A stretch of DNA of 64,000 nucleotides, from contig NZ_JASZYB010000001.1 in the NCBI RefSeq assembly GCF_030317205.1, positions 248,001-312,000 of the forward strand, read 5' to 3'. Source of the DNA: Variovorax sp. J2L1-78 (GTDB lineage Bacteria; Pseudomonadota; Gammaproteobacteria; Burkholderiales; Burkholderiaceae_C). The notes under the pieces were generated by a model that saw nothing but the letters and a program-made list of their open reading frames with translations, did no database searches and was not told the DNA's origin. This document shows positions 9,166-17,894 of the stretch, piece by piece. The stretch's first letter is position 1. The number at the start of each line of letters is the position of its first letter. A program made the position numbers and the translations under genes.

Positions 9166-10374
9166 ATGTCCTCTGCCGCCAATCCTGCCGCCCGCACGCA
9201 CGCCGCGCAGCTTCGCCGCCATGCGATCGTGCTGGGCCTGCTCACCGCCATTGGTCCTTTCGCCATCGACATGTACCTACCAGCGCTGCCGGCCATTGCC
9301 CGCAGCCTGGGTGCAGCGCCGAACGCGGTTCAGGCCAGCCTGATGGTCTTCTTCCTGGCGCTCGGGGTTGGCCAGCTGGTGGCCGGCCCGCTGTCCGACA
9401 TGCTCGGCCGCCGGCGGCCGATGCTCGTTGGCTTGGCGCTCTTCATCGCGGCGAGCATCGGCTGCGCGCTGGCGCGCGACGTGCAGACGTTAATCGCCTT
9501 GCGCTTTGTCCAAGGCCTGGGCGCCTGCGCCTGTATGGTGACGCCACGCGCCATCGTGCGCGATCTCTATACGGGCCCCGATGCGGCGCGGCTGATGTCG
9601 CTCGGCCTCACTGTCTATAGCGTGTCGCCGATCGTGGCGCCGCTGGTCGGCAGCGTCGTGGCCGATGCGGCGGGTTGGCGCAGCGTGTTCGGCGTGATCG
9701 CCTTGCTCGCCATGGCCGGTATGGCCACAGTCGTGTGGCTGTTGCCTGAGACGCGGCCCGCATCGGCGCGGCTGCAGAGCAGTTTCCGCAGCGCGATGGC
9801 CGGCTACGGGGTGCTGCTGCGCGACCGGCAGTTCCTTGTCATCGCGTGCATGGCATCGCTTGCGCTGTCGAGCTTCTTTGTCTACGTCGCCAATTCGTCC
9901 TTCGTGATGAGCGCGCACTTCGGCGTGTCGCCGCGAACCTATGCCCTGCTGTTCGCGCTCAACGCCGTATCGCTGGTCGCGGTTTCTCAGACAAACGGTC
10001 GCCTCGTCGCGCGCTTTGGGCTTCCGCGACTGCTGCGCCTGGCGGTGGGGGTGCAGGTGACGGCGATGGTGGCGCTGCTCGCACTCACGCTGGCAGGCGT
10101 CGATCGGCTTGATGTGCTGGTAGGGTTGCTGCTCGTCGGCTACGGCTGCAACGGCGTGATCGTGCCTGCCACCTTCGTGCTGGCGATGGAAGGTCATCCC
10201 GCGCTGGCCGGCACCGCTTCGGCGCTGATCGGAACCTTCAACTTCGCAGGCGGCGCGCTGATGGTCGCGTTGGTCGCGCCCTTCGCCGATGGCACGCCGC
10301 TGCCGATGGTGGCAGGCATCGCGGTATGCGCGGTGGCGGTGTTTGGGTTGTCGAGAAGGGCACCAAATCCTTGA
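9166..10374 (+). CDS. MFS efflux transporter, Bcr/CflA family
   Basis: Inner-membrane multidrug or solute exporter of 402 aa with twelve predicted helices. It starts with the Bcr/CflA signature GPFAIDMYLPALPAIA in helix 1. The loop 2-3 motif A is present (GPLSDMLGRRRPML), and helix 5 carries LPETRP-type residues after it. Drive by proton exchange is inferred from the family. Divergent transcription with the AraC regulator suggests that gene controls it. Substrates of the family include bicyclomycin, chloramphenicol and sulfonamides; the actual substrate cannot be read from sequence. Confidence 0.93.
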   Translation: MSSAANPAARTHAAQLRRHAIVLGLLTAIGPFAIDMYLPALPAIARSLGAAPNAVQASLMVFFLALGVGQLVAGPLSDMLGRRRPMLVGLALFIAASIGCALARDVQTLIALRFVQGLGACACMVTPRAIVRDLYTGPDAARLMSLGLTVYSVSPIVAPLVGSVVADAAGWRSVFGVIALLAMAGMATVVWLLPETRPASARLQSSFRSAMAGYGVLLRDRQFLVIACMASLALSSFFVYVANSSFVMSAHFGVSPRTYALLFALNAVSLVAVSQTNGRLVARFGLPRLLRLAVGVQVTAMVALLALTLAGVDRLDVLVGLLLVGYGCNGVIVPATFVLAMEGHPALAGTASALIGTFNFAGGALMVALVAPFADGTPLPMVAGIAVCAVAVFGLSRRAPNP

Positions 10375-10454
10375 TGTCTCGCAACTGCTGGGACACCCGG
10401 TGCGTGGTCAGCTGACTGAGGTGATGCGCCTTCGCACAGGCGCTATGTGGAGAT

Positions 10455-10754
10455 GTGTACGGCGGTTACCCATGTGCTATCGGCTTTAGATCGGGCGCAA
10501 GGGCCGCATCGGACCCATCTCGGTTGACCATTGGCGGAGCGCGTGCAACCGATGGCAACCGCATCGTGATCGCCGGGCGTGACAGCACTCAGGACACGAT
10601 CAACCAGGTCGGGCAGGAGATCACGAAGCGCAATGCGAGCATCCAGCCGACGCTGACGATCCGGCCGGGATTCCCGGTGCGGGTGATGGTGAGCAAGGAC
10701 CTGATCCTTCGTCCCTACCAGCCGCTTTTTTTCGGGCGCGGGGGTTCGCAATGA
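10455..10754 (+). pseudogene. trbI: Conjugal transfer protein TrbI, C-terminal fragment
   Basis: Only the C-terminal end of TrbI, the VirB10-like core of the mating-pair apparatus, is present: INQVGQEITKRN then QPTLTIRPGFPVRVMVSKDL and ILRPYQPLFF. The usual protein is over 400 aa; here the first part is unrelated sequence with no promoter context. Its stop overlaps the ATG of the DUF2274 gene (ATGA), as in complete trb operons of Tn4371/clc-type elements. It is a relic of an integrative conjugative element. Confidence 0.75.
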
Positions 10755-11056
10755 GCAAGGGGGCGACCCGGTTGAGCCTGGGGCCACTGCCGAGTGCGGC
10801 GACAAGCCGGTTGACAGTTGTTCTGCCCTCCACCTTGAAGGACACTCTGGAGCGCTATGCGGCGCTTCACACGCAAATCTACGGCGAGCCGGTCAGCGTG
10901 GAAGCATTGATTCCGCACATGCTCGAGGCCTTCGTCCAGCGGGATCGAGGTTTCAGGAAGCCTGTCGAACAGGCCGGTCGACGAGTTTCCGCGCGTGGGC
11001 CAACGCGAAGGGGCGATGACGAGTCCGATCCCCGCGGCCAGGCGCAGCGATCTTGA
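10751..11056 (+). CDS. DUF2274 protein (trb-operon associated)
   Basis: A 101-residue protein with the DUF2274 core (RLTVVLPSTLKDTLERYAAL, then EALIPHMLEAFVQRDRGF). In conjugative elements this gene directly follows trbI, as here by a 4-base overlap. The function is unknown; the core resembles a small ribbon-helix-helix-like protein. The gene appears intact but is stranded with only a fragment of trbI upstream. Confidence 0.75.
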   Translation: MSKGATRLSLGPLPSAATSRLTVVLPSTLKDTLERYAALHTQIYGEPVSVEALIPHMLEAFVQRDRGFRKPVEQAGRRVSARGPTRRGDDESDPRGQAQRS

Positions 11057-11250
11057 ACCCGCGCCCGCCTCGCGCAGCCCTTGAATTGCCCTTTGTCAAA
11101 ACCCGGACGGGCGACAGGATCGATTTCCAGCGTCGGCTGGAGAATCTGAAGCCGCAGCGGACCAACCGCGTAAAGATCACCGACTTCATGCAGAAGGAAG
11201 GCGTCAAGGGAAGCTTTATCGTGCGAGACGCAAGACCATCACAACTTTGA
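11053..11250 (+). CDS. Hypothetical ORF at the end of the trb remnant
   Basis: A 65-codon frame whose TTG start overlaps the DUF2274 stop. The middle (RTGDRIDFQRRLENLKPQRT) has reasonable coding character. I recognise no family. It may be a fragment of a longer element-borne gene, because the start codon is weak and the sequence after it changes to an unrelated operon. Confidence 0.35.
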   Translation: MNPRPPRAALELPFVKTRTGDRIDFQRRLENLKPQRTNRVKITDFMQKEGVKGSFIVRDARPSQL

Positions 11251-11290
11251 TCGCCGACGCCGCTTCCTGCGCATCGCGCCGGGGCGGGTG

Positions 11291-11313
11291 AATTTGCCGA
11301 TTTCGGATAACGC
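11291..11313 (+). promoter_or_regulatory. Candidate operator of the molybdenum-enzyme operon
   Basis: The run ATTTGCCGATTTCGGATAACGC lies 56 bases before the oxidoreductase start. A near copy precedes the channel gene at 15788-15809; 18 of 22 positions agree and the last 11 (TCGGATAACGC) are identical. A shared site in front of two transcription units beside one AraC gene suggests that regulator's binding site. This is inference. Confidence 0.5.
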
Positions 11314-11368
11314 GCCGCCGCAAACGGGTGCAAATTTGGTTTCTCCACAGGTGACCCCGGAGAGACCC

Positions 11369-13513
11369 ATGAACACGCAAACATCCGCCGACGGCGAAAC
11401 CACCATCCTGGGCGCCTGCCCCCACGACTGCCCCGACACCTGCTCGATGCTGGTCAAGGTGAAGGACGGCAAGGTCAAGGCGGTGCAGGGGAACCCGACC
11501 CACCCCTTCACCCAGGGACGGCTGTGCGCGAAGACCAACCACTACCAGGAGCGGGTCTACCACGCGGAGCGGCTGCTCTACCCGATGCGCCGCACCGGCG
11601 CCAAGGGCTCGGGCCAATTCGAGCGCATCACCTGGGACGAGGCGCTCAACGAGATCGCCGCGCGCTGGCGCACGACCATCGCCGAAGCTGGCCCGCGGGC
11701 GATCCTGCCGTACAGCTACCTGGGCACCCAGGGCTTGGTCAACGGGCTGACCGTCGGCGACCCCTTCTTCAACAAGCTGGGCGCCACGGTGTCCGAGCGC
11801 ACCTTCTGCGACTCGGGCGCCTCCACCGCGTACATCATGACGGTGGGGCCGACGCCCGGCATGGACCCGGAGAGCTTCCAGCATTCGAAGCTGATCATTC
11901 TCTGGGCCTGCAACATGCTGAGCACCAACGCCCACATGTGGCCCTTCGTGGAGAAAGCGCAGCGCAACGGCGCCAAGCTGATCGTGATCGACCCGGTGCG
12001 CACCCGCGGCGCCCAGCAGGCCGACCAGCACATCCGCATCAAGCCGGGCACCGACACCGCGCTGGCGCTGGCGATGATGAACGTCATCGTCAACGAAGAC
12101 CTGATCGACCACGACTACGTGGCGCAGTACACCACCGGCTTCGACGAGCTGAAGGCGCATGTGCAGCAATACACACCCGAGTTCGCGGCCGACGTGACCG
12201 GCGTGGACGCCGAGGTGATCCGCACCCTGGCGCGCGAATACGCATCGACCCAGCCCGCGGCGATCCGCATCGGCGTGGGCATCGAGCGCTCGGCCGGCGG
12301 AGGCCAGCTGGTGCGCGCGGTCACGAGCCTGCCGGCACTGATCGGCGCCTGGCGCAAGCCCGGCGGCGGCATCCTGCAACTGCCGCTGTGGGCCTTCCCG
12401 ATCAACTGGGATGGGCTGCACCGCGCCGACTTCATCCCCGAGGGCACGCCGGTCGTCAACCAATGGCACCTGGGCCGAGCGCTGACCCATGACCTGGGGC
12501 TGGAAACGCCGATCCGGGATCTCTTCGTCTACAACAGTAATCCGCTGGTGGTCGCGCCCGACCAGGCGCGCCTCATCGAAGGCCTGTCGCGCGAAGACCT
12601 GTTCACGGTGGTGAGCGAGCATTTCATGACCGACACGGCGCGCTACGCCGACATCCTGCTGCCCGCCACGACCCAGGTCGAACAGGCCGACCTGATGTTC
12701 TCGTGGGGCCATTTCTACCTGACGCTCAACCAGCCCGCGGTGCCCCCGATCGGCGAGGCGGTCACCAACTCGGAGCTGTTCCGCCGGCTGGCGCGCGCGA
12801 TGGATTTCGAGGACCCGTTCTTCTACCGCGACGACGAAGCACTCATGCAGGCCTCCATGCTGTGGGACCACCCCGCCATGCAGGGCATCACGATGGAAGG
12901 CCTGCGCGCCACCGGCTACGCACGGCTGAACATGCCATCGGCCGACACCTATGCACCGCATGCGCAGGGCGGCTTTCCCACACCGTCCGGCAAGGTCGAA
13001 CTCAAGGCCTCGATGGCGGCCGGCGGCAACTTCGTACTGCCGGTGTTCCGCCAGGGCTACAACGGCTTCCAGGACGGTGGCCCGGTCGACGCGTTGCCGA
13101 CCTTCCACGTGCGCCACGAATCCGCCACCAAGGACCCGGCCCTGGCGGCCCGTTTCCCGCTCTCGATGATGTCGCCTAAGAGCCATGCGTTCCTGAACTC
13201 CAACTACGGCAACATGCGGCGCCAGGTGGCGCACCAGGGCGAGCAGTACGTGATGATCAATCCGGCGGATGCCTCGGCGCGGGGCATCCAGCAGGATGCG
13301 ATCGTCACCGTGCAGAACGGGCGCGGCACCTTCAAGGCCCAGGCGCGCGTCACCGACGAAGCGATGGCCGGCGTGGTCGTCACGCCGCTGGGCTACTGGA
13401 TCGACCGGAGCATCGCGGGCGCCACGCCCGCGGCGCTCAACCCGACCGCGTTCGCCGACCTCGGTCGGGCGCCGACCTTCTCCGACAACCTGGTCGAGGT
13501 CACCCTCGGTTGA
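11369..13513 (+). CDS. Molybdopterin oxidoreductase (DMSO-reductase superfamily)
   Basis: Predicted bis-MGD molybdenum enzyme of 714 aa with an N-terminal [4Fe-4S] site (Cys17, Cys21, Cys25 in CPHDCPDTC and Cys53 in GRLCAKTN). The probable molybdenum-contact loop is SERTFCDSGAS with Cys147. The C-terminal molydop-binding domain is complete (FPLSMMSPKSHAFLNSNYGN, then VTVQNGRGTFKAQARV). No Tat signal is seen, so it is cytoplasmic. The ATG at 11369 follows a GGAGAG site; an upstream TTG extension is less likely. It heads a tight operon with a ferredoxin, a ferredoxin reductase and a nitroreductase, so electrons probably pass NAD(P)H, flavoprotein, ferredoxin, molybdenum. The substrate is unknown. 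Confidence 0.9.
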   Translation: MNTQTSADGETTILGACPHDCPDTCSMLVKVKDGKVKAVQGNPTHPFTQGRLCAKTNHYQERVYHAERLLYPMRRTGAKGSGQFERITWDEALNEIAARWRTTIAEAGPRAILPYSYLGTQGLVNGLTVGDPFFNKLGATVSERTFCDSGASTAYIMTVGPTPGMDPESFQHSKLIILWACNMLSTNAHMWPFVEKAQRNGAKLIVIDPVRTRGAQQADQHIRIKPGTDTALALAMMNVIVNEDLIDHDYVAQYTTGFDELKAHVQQYTPEFAADVTGVDAEVIRTLAREYASTQPAAIRIGVGIERSAGGGQLVRAVTSLPALIGAWRKPGGGILQLPLWAFPINWDGLHRADFIPEGTPVVNQWHLGRALTHDLGLETPIRDLFVYNSNPLVVAPDQARLIEGLSREDLFTVVSEHFMTDTARYADILLPATTQVEQADLMFSWGHFYLTLNQPAVPPIGEAVTNSELFRRLARAMDFEDPFFYRDDEALMQASMLWDHPAMQGITMEGLRATGYARLNMPSADTYAPHAQGGFPTPSGKVELKASMAAGGNFVLPVFRQGYNGFQDGGPVDALPTFHVRHESATKDPALAARFPLSMMSPKSHAFLNSNYGNMRRQVAHQGEQYVMINPADASARGIQQDAIVTVQNGRGTFKAQARVTDEAMAGVVVTPLGYWIDRSIAGATPAALNPTAFADLGRAPTFSDNLVEVTLG

Positions 13514-13546
13514 CCGACTGGCTGAATAAAAAAGAGCGAGCCCACC

Positions 13547-13852
13547 ATGACCCACGTCGTCACCGACAACTGCGAACAATGCCGTTACACCGAATGCGTG
13601 ACCGTCTGCCCGGTCGCCTGCTTCCGAGGCGACGGCGAGCGGCTCTTCATCGATCCCGACCTGTGCGTGGACTGCGGCGCCTGCGTGCCGATGTGCCCGG
13701 TGCATGCCATCGTCGACAGCTTCGATCTGGAGGACGATCAGCAGATCTGGATCGGTGTGAACGAACGACGCGCCAAGGAACTGCCCACCGTGCGCGATCG
13801 CAGCGCGCCGCTCCCGACGGCCCCCGAGCGCCGCGCCGCGCTGGGCTACTGA
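13547..13852 (+). CDS. Ferredoxin, 7Fe/8Fe FdxA-like
   Basis: Small electron carrier of 101 aa with two iron-sulfur motifs: CEQCRYTECVTVCPVACF, where the irregular spacing is typical of a [3Fe-4S]/[4Fe-4S] FdxA-type protein, and CVDCGACVPMCPV. A C-terminal tail of about 35 residues follows. It starts 33 bases after the molybdenum enzyme and ends 4 bases before the reductase gene, so it very likely carries electrons between them. A second, chromosomal FdxA-like ferredoxin lies at 51967-52296, so this copy looks dedicated to the operon. Confidence 0.93.
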   Translation: MTHVVTDNCEQCRYTECVTVCPVACFRGDGERLFIDPDLCVDCGACVPMCPVHAIVDSFDLEDDQQIWIGVNERRAKELPTVRDRSAPLPTAPERRAALGY

Positions 13853-13856
13853 TGTC

Positions 13857-15215
13857 ATGGACACCTCCGTGAAACGCGGCCCGGTCGTCGCCATCGTCGG
13901 TGCCGGCCCCGCCGGCTTCTACGTGGCCGAGGCGCTGCTGCAATCCCTGCCCGATGCCCAGATCCACATGTTCGAGCGGACTGCCGCACCCCATGGCCTG
14001 GTGCGCTACGGCGTCGCGCCGGACCACCAGAAGCTCAAGCAGGTCGCGGCCGTCTTCGAGGGCATCGCCGGCCACGAGCGCTTCCGGTTGTACGCAGGCG
14101 TCGACGTCGGCCGCGACCTGGGCCTGAGCGAGTTGCGCGCACGCAGCCACGCCGTCGTGCTGACCACCGGCGCGGCGCTGGGCCGCCCGCTCGGCGTGCC
14201 GGGCGAATCGCTGCCGCAGGTGTTCAGCTCTGCCGCCTTCGTCGGCTGGTACAACGGCCATGCCGATCACGCCGGCCTGCAGCCGGACCTGACGGCCGAC
14301 AGCGCGGTGATCGTCGGCAACGGCAATGTCGCGCTCGACGTGTGCCGGCTGATGGTGCGCGCCTTCGACGACCTGGCCGCATCGGACATCCCGCAGCCCA
14401 TGCTCGAGGCCTTCCGCCTGCGCGGCATCCGCGAGGTCCACCTGCTGGGCCGTAGCGCGCCGGGCGCAGTGAAGTTCACCTTCAAGGAATTCCGCCAGCT
14501 GTCCGACCTGCCCAACGTGCGGATTCGGCTGCCGCAGGCCGCCGATTTCACGCCGGCCATGTGGGAGCAGTCGTCCAGCCCCGACGCCAAACGCGTGCTG
14601 CAGTGGCTTCGCGCCGAACAGGGGCGGCCGGTGGACGCCGCGGACGACAGGCTCACGGTCAACCTCTGGTTCAACGTGGCGCCGACCGCCTTTGTCGGCG
14701 AGCCCACGCTGCAGGAAGTGCGGGTGCGCTCGAGCAGCGGCGACGCATTCGCCATCCGGGCCGGCATTGCGGTCACCTGCGTGGGCTACGCCTGCCGCCC
14801 GATTGCCGAAGCGCCCGGCTGCGACGCGGCGGGTGTGATGCGCCACCGTGCCGGGCAGGTGCTCGACGATGACGGCGATGAGGAGGCCGGCCTGTTCGTG
14901 GCGGGCTGGGCCAAGCGCGGCCCCACCGGCATCATCGGCACCAATCGCGCCTGCGGCTACGAGACGGCCGCCACGCTGGTCGCGACCTTGCCGGCGTTGA
15001 TGGACGCTGCGCCGACGCTGGCGAGCGACTTCGGCGCGCTGCTCGACGCGCGCGGCATCGTCAGGCTCGGCCATGCCGACTGGCAGCGGCTCGACGCGCA
15101 CGAGAAGGACCGGGGTGCCGCACTGGGCAAGCCGCGGGAAAAGCTGCTGTCGCTGGACGAGGCGCTCCACGTCCTGTCCACCGGGCGGGCGGTGGCGTGC
15201 GAGTCCGCCCCATGA
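13857..15215 (+). CDS. Ferredoxin-NADP reductase, adrenodoxin-reductase type
   Basis: Flavoprotein of 452 aa. The FAD dinucleotide motif is at the N-terminus (IVGAGPAGFYVAEAL) and the NADP motif at about residue 155 (VIVGNGNVALDVCRLM). GTNRACGYETAATLV near the C-terminus is typical of the FprA/adrenodoxin-reductase family. It transfers electrons between NADPH and ferredoxin in the cytosol. It sits 4 bases after the ferredoxin gene, and its stop overlaps the next start (ATGA). It probably feeds the molybdenum enzyme, or withdraws electrons from it if that enzyme works oxidatively. Confidence 0.9.
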   Translation: MDTSVKRGPVVAIVGAGPAGFYVAEALLQSLPDAQIHMFERTAAPHGLVRYGVAPDHQKLKQVAAVFEGIAGHERFRLYAGVDVGRDLGLSELRARSHAVVLTTGAALGRPLGVPGESLPQVFSSAAFVGWYNGHADHAGLQPDLTADSAVIVGNGNVALDVCRLMVRAFDDLAASDIPQPMLEAFRLRGIREVHLLGRSAPGAVKFTFKEFRQLSDLPNVRIRLPQAADFTPAMWEQSSSPDAKRVLQWLRAEQGRPVDAADDRLTVNLWFNVAPTAFVGEPTLQEVRVRSSSGDAFAIRAGIAVTCVGYACRPIAEAPGCDAAGVMRHRAGQVLDDDGDEEAGLFVAGWAKRGPTGIIGTNRACGYETAATLVATLPALMDAAPTLASDFGALLDARGIVRLGHADWQRLDAHEKDRGAALGKPREKLLSLDEALHVLSTGRAVACESAP

Positions 15216-15796
15216 ACGCCCTGGCCGCGCCCGAGCTGCCCGCCTGCGCCCCGGCCAGGCGTGCGAGCACCGCCCTCGCGCCGTGGCTGACGCGCCGGTC
15301 GGTCGGTCCCCGCCGACTGGTGCTGCCCGGCCCGGACACGTCGGAACTCGCCTTGCTGCTGCAGGCCGCGGTCAACGTATCCGACCACGGCCGCAAGCGC
15401 CCCTGCCGCATCGTCGTCGCGGACGCCGCGCAGCGGGAGCGCTACGCCGACGCCTTCCTGGCCTATGCCGCCTCGGTGCGCGGCCTGGCATCGCCCGACC
15501 TGCTCGACGCGGCGGTGCGCGAGCACGAGCGCACCAAGGCGTTCAACGGGCCCTGCCTGCTGAGCGTGGTGGCGCACATCGCGACCGACGATCCGGAGGT
15601 GCCGCCGCATGAGCAATGGATGAGCGTGGGCGCCTCGCTGGGAGCGCTGCTGGCCGCAGCGAATGCACTGGGCTATGCAGGCAAGGCGCTCAGCGGCGCC
15701 CGTATTCGTCATCCGGCGGTGCGCTCGGTCGTTTGCGGCGACAGCGAATTGCTGGCGTGCTTCGTCTATTTGGGAGGCAGGCCCGCAAATTGCTGA
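15212..15796 (+). CDS. Nitroreductase-family flavoprotein (YdjA-like)
   Basis: An FMN-binding nitroreductase-fold protein of 194 aa. It shows the opening RRSVGPRRL, the helix NVSDHGRKRPCRIVVAD and the glycine-rich GASLGALLAAANALGYAGK. These resemble the compact YdjA-type subfamily, although the first about 20 residues are unusually Ala/Pro-rich. The start codon overlaps the reductase stop, so it is the fourth gene of one operon. Family members reduce nitro groups, quinones or enones with NAD(P)H. Its place here points to sequential reduction of the same substrate, which is inference. Confidence 0.82.
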   Translation: MNALAAPELPACAPARRASTALAPWLTRRSVGPRRLVLPGPDTSELALLLQAAVNVSDHGRKRPCRIVVADAAQRERYADAFLAYAASVRGLASPDLLDAAVREHERTKAFNGPCLLSVVAHIATDDPEVPPHEQWMSVGASLGALLAAANALGYAGKALSGARIRHPAVRSVVCGDSELLACFVYLGGRPANC

Positions 15797-15809
15797 AATC
15801 GGATAACGC
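15788..15809 (+). promoter_or_regulatory. Second copy of the candidate operator, before the channel gene
   Basis: AATTGCTGAAATCGGATAACGC matches the site at 11291-11313 with 11 identical bases at its right end. It spans the end of the nitroreductase gene and the gap before the channel gene, 62 bases ahead of that start. Confidence 0.5.
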
Positions 15810-15871
15810 ACACCCCCTCAGGAAAAACAGAATTTCTCCCGCGCTCAATTCCGGGTGCCAGGAGAAATCAA

Positions 15872-16792
15872 TTGAAATCAAAATCCCGCCATTTCTTTTT
15901 CGGCTCCTCCGCCACCGCTATTGCATTGGCGGCGGGCCTTTTCCTCAGTCCCCTCACGGCCTCGGCCATCGATGTCGAGGGCGGCGACTACACTGCCCTG
16001 CCCGACGGCGCGAACGCCTTCGTCGTCTATGGCCAATACGCCCGGCGCAATGTCTCGTACGTGAATGGCGACAAGTCGGCAGCATCCCCGCGCCTGGACA
16101 GTGAAGTGGGCATCGCCCGCTATCTGCACGTGATGCGCATCAACGATCGCTGGACGGTCGACCCGCAGGTTCTCCTGCCTTTCGGGCATTTGAAGCCCTC
16201 CCGCGATTTGAGCGCACTCGACAGCACATCGGGCGTCGGCGACCTGATTTTGGCGACCGCGTTCAAATACAAGATCGATCCTGCCGCCGGTGAAGTATTC
16301 GGCGTGACGCCCTATCTTTATTTGCCGACGGGCTCGTACGATTCGAACAAGGCATTGAATCTCGGCGAGAACCGCTGGAAATTCGCGCTGCAGGCCGCCT
16401 ATACGCGCCCGCTGGCAAAACAGTGGCGAATGGACGCCATTGGCGACGTGACGTTCTATGGGAAGAACACCGAATGCGCAGCTGCCTGCGGTTCTGTGTC
16501 CGATACCACGCTCAGGCAGCGCCCCTTGTATTCTGGCCAACTCTATTTGCGTTACGAGCCCACGGCGTCGTGGTCGGCCGCCATCGGCGTGACGCATGCG
16601 TGGGGCGCGGAAAGCCGCGTCGATGGCACATCGCTCGACGACCGCACCGGCACGACGGCCATCAAGCTCACCGCCAGCACCTTCATCTCTTCCAATCTGC
16701 AGCTGATGGCCACGGTGGCGCGCGATGTGCGCGTGCGCAATGGTCTGCGCGAGGACGCACGACTCAATCTGCGCGCGTTCTATCTGTTCTAA
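15872..16792 (+). CDS. Outer-membrane channel, phenol MetA-like (PF13557 type)
   Basis: Predicted outer-membrane beta-barrel of 306 aa. A signal peptide (ATAIALAAGLFLSPLTASA) is followed by alternating amphipathic strands ending in aromatic FYLF, as in proteins needing BAM insertion. The pattern fits the Phenol_MetA_deg/transporter family, which takes up hydrophobic or aromatic substrates in catabolic clusters. Translation starts at TTG with an AGGAG site about 8 bases upstream. Its 3' end overlaps the converging AraC gene by 4 bases. The copied operator in front suggests co-induction with the molybdenum-enzyme operon. Confidence 0.82.
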   Translation: MKSKSRHFFFGSSATAIALAAGLFLSPLTASAIDVEGGDYTALPDGANAFVVYGQYARRNVSYVNGDKSAASPRLDSEVGIARYLHVMRINDRWTVDPQVLLPFGHLKPSRDLSALDSTSGVGDLILATAFKYKIDPAAGEVFGVTPYLYLPTGSYDSNKALNLGENRWKFALQAAYTRPLAKQWRMDAIGDVTFYGKNTECAAACGSVSDTTLRQRPLYSGQLYLRYEPTASWSAAIGVTHAWGAESRVDGTSLDDRTGTTAIKLTASTFISSNLQLMATVARDVRVRNGLREDARLNLRAFYLF

Positions 16793-17763
16793 CTGAAGCG
16801 GTGGGCCCGGTGCGCCGCGAGCGATTCGGAAGGGCGCTCGCCGAACATCCGGGCGTATTCCTGGGCGAAACGCGGCAGATGGTTAAAGCCAACGGCCGCC
16901 GCTACCTCCTGCACCGTGATGCCGGGCTTTTCGGACGTGAGCTGCCGGCGAGCCGCCGCCAGCCGCAGCGTGCGCAGGTAGGCGACCGGTCCCAAGTCGT
17001 AGATGCTCTCGAATGCGTACTGCAGTGATCGCCGGGAGCAGCCCAGCTCGTTGCACAGGTCGGTGACCGACAGAGGCTCACCCAGTCGGTCGAGCATCGC
17101 GGCTCGGGCGCGTCTGGCGATGCGTGGATAGCTGTCGATACGCAGCTTCTGCCCGCCCGCCTGGCCGCGCTCGACCACGCTGCACAGATAGTCGATGGCG
17201 AGTTCACGCAGGTCGAGCAGATCGGCTGCGCAATCGCCCGGGGCGCCTGTTGCACCTGTCTGCTGCAGCAATTGCGTGATGCGCGCCTGCAGGTCGAACT
17301 TCAGGCGCCCAGTTTCCGACCAGCAGTCGTGGTTCGTGAAGAGCTTTTGCCAGTAGTCGGGCGGGCGCTCCGGCGACAGCGACTGCAGCAGCGACGGCTC
17401 CAGCGAAATGCCGACGCAGACCGAATGCGTCGGGGTACGCAGTTCGAACTCCCGGCCCGGCGTGAATGCCACGACCGAATCCTTGTCGATGTGCCGCCCG
17501 TTCCAGTAGGCCCGCTCGGACAACTCGCAGGCGGCGGCGATGGTGATGTGCTCGGTATCGGACACACCCGTCTGGAACACGCTCTGGTCGAGTGTCTCCC
17601 GGAAGACGGTAATGTCGTTCGCGCTGATCGCCAAAAGCGTGCCCGAGAAGGCGCCCGTGGACAACTGCTCGTAGGACTGGTGCAGCAGTCCGAAGCTGGA
17701 GGCTTGTTCTTGCGGGTCGCGCGCGTGCACGCACAACCGCGAGGTCGCGTTCGGATCCGTCAT
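16789..17763 (-). CDS. AraC-family transcriptional regulator
   Basis: Regulator of 324 aa. The C-terminus holds two helix-turn-helix motifs (LSVTDLCNELGCSRRSLQYA and EVAAAVGFNHLPRFAQEYAR). The N-terminal about 200 residues have the general layout of EutR/AraC sensors. It converges on the channel gene. It is the only regulator touching the molybdenum cluster and is the best candidate for binding the repeated TCGGATAACGC sites. The inducer is unknown, probably the substrate of the cluster. Confidence 0.92.
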   Translation of the reverse strand: MTDPNATSRLCVHARDPQEQASSFGLLHQSYEQLSTGAFSGTLLAISANDITVFRETLDQSVFQTGVSDTEHITIAAACELSERAYWNGRHIDKDSVVAFTPGREFELRTPTHSVCVGISLEPSLLQSLSPERPPDYWQKLFTNHDCWSETGRLKFDLQARITQLLQQTGATGAPGDCAADLLDLRELAIDYLCSVVERGQAGGQKLRIDSYPRIARRARAAMLDRLGEPLSVTDLCNELGCSRRSLQYAFESIYDLGPVAYLRTLRLAAARRQLTSEKPGITVQEVAAAVGFNHLPRFAQEYARMFGERPSESLAAHRAHRFS

Positions 17764-17894
17764 CGCTTGAACAGATCTAATGACAAGGGCGTGGGACGTC
17801 GTGGCATCGGCAGGGCCTTGTTCCGATCAAGCAAGAGTTATACCCATGCCGGCGGCCGCTGTCAGCATGCCTGCGCTCCGAACGCAGCGTAGCG

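Noticed and set aside
11216..13894. A minus-strand open frame of about 890 codons opposite the molybdopterin oxidoreductase
   Set aside because: It is His/Arg/Val-rich with no domain and mirrors the codon pattern of the real plus-strand gene, as is usual in high-GC DNA.
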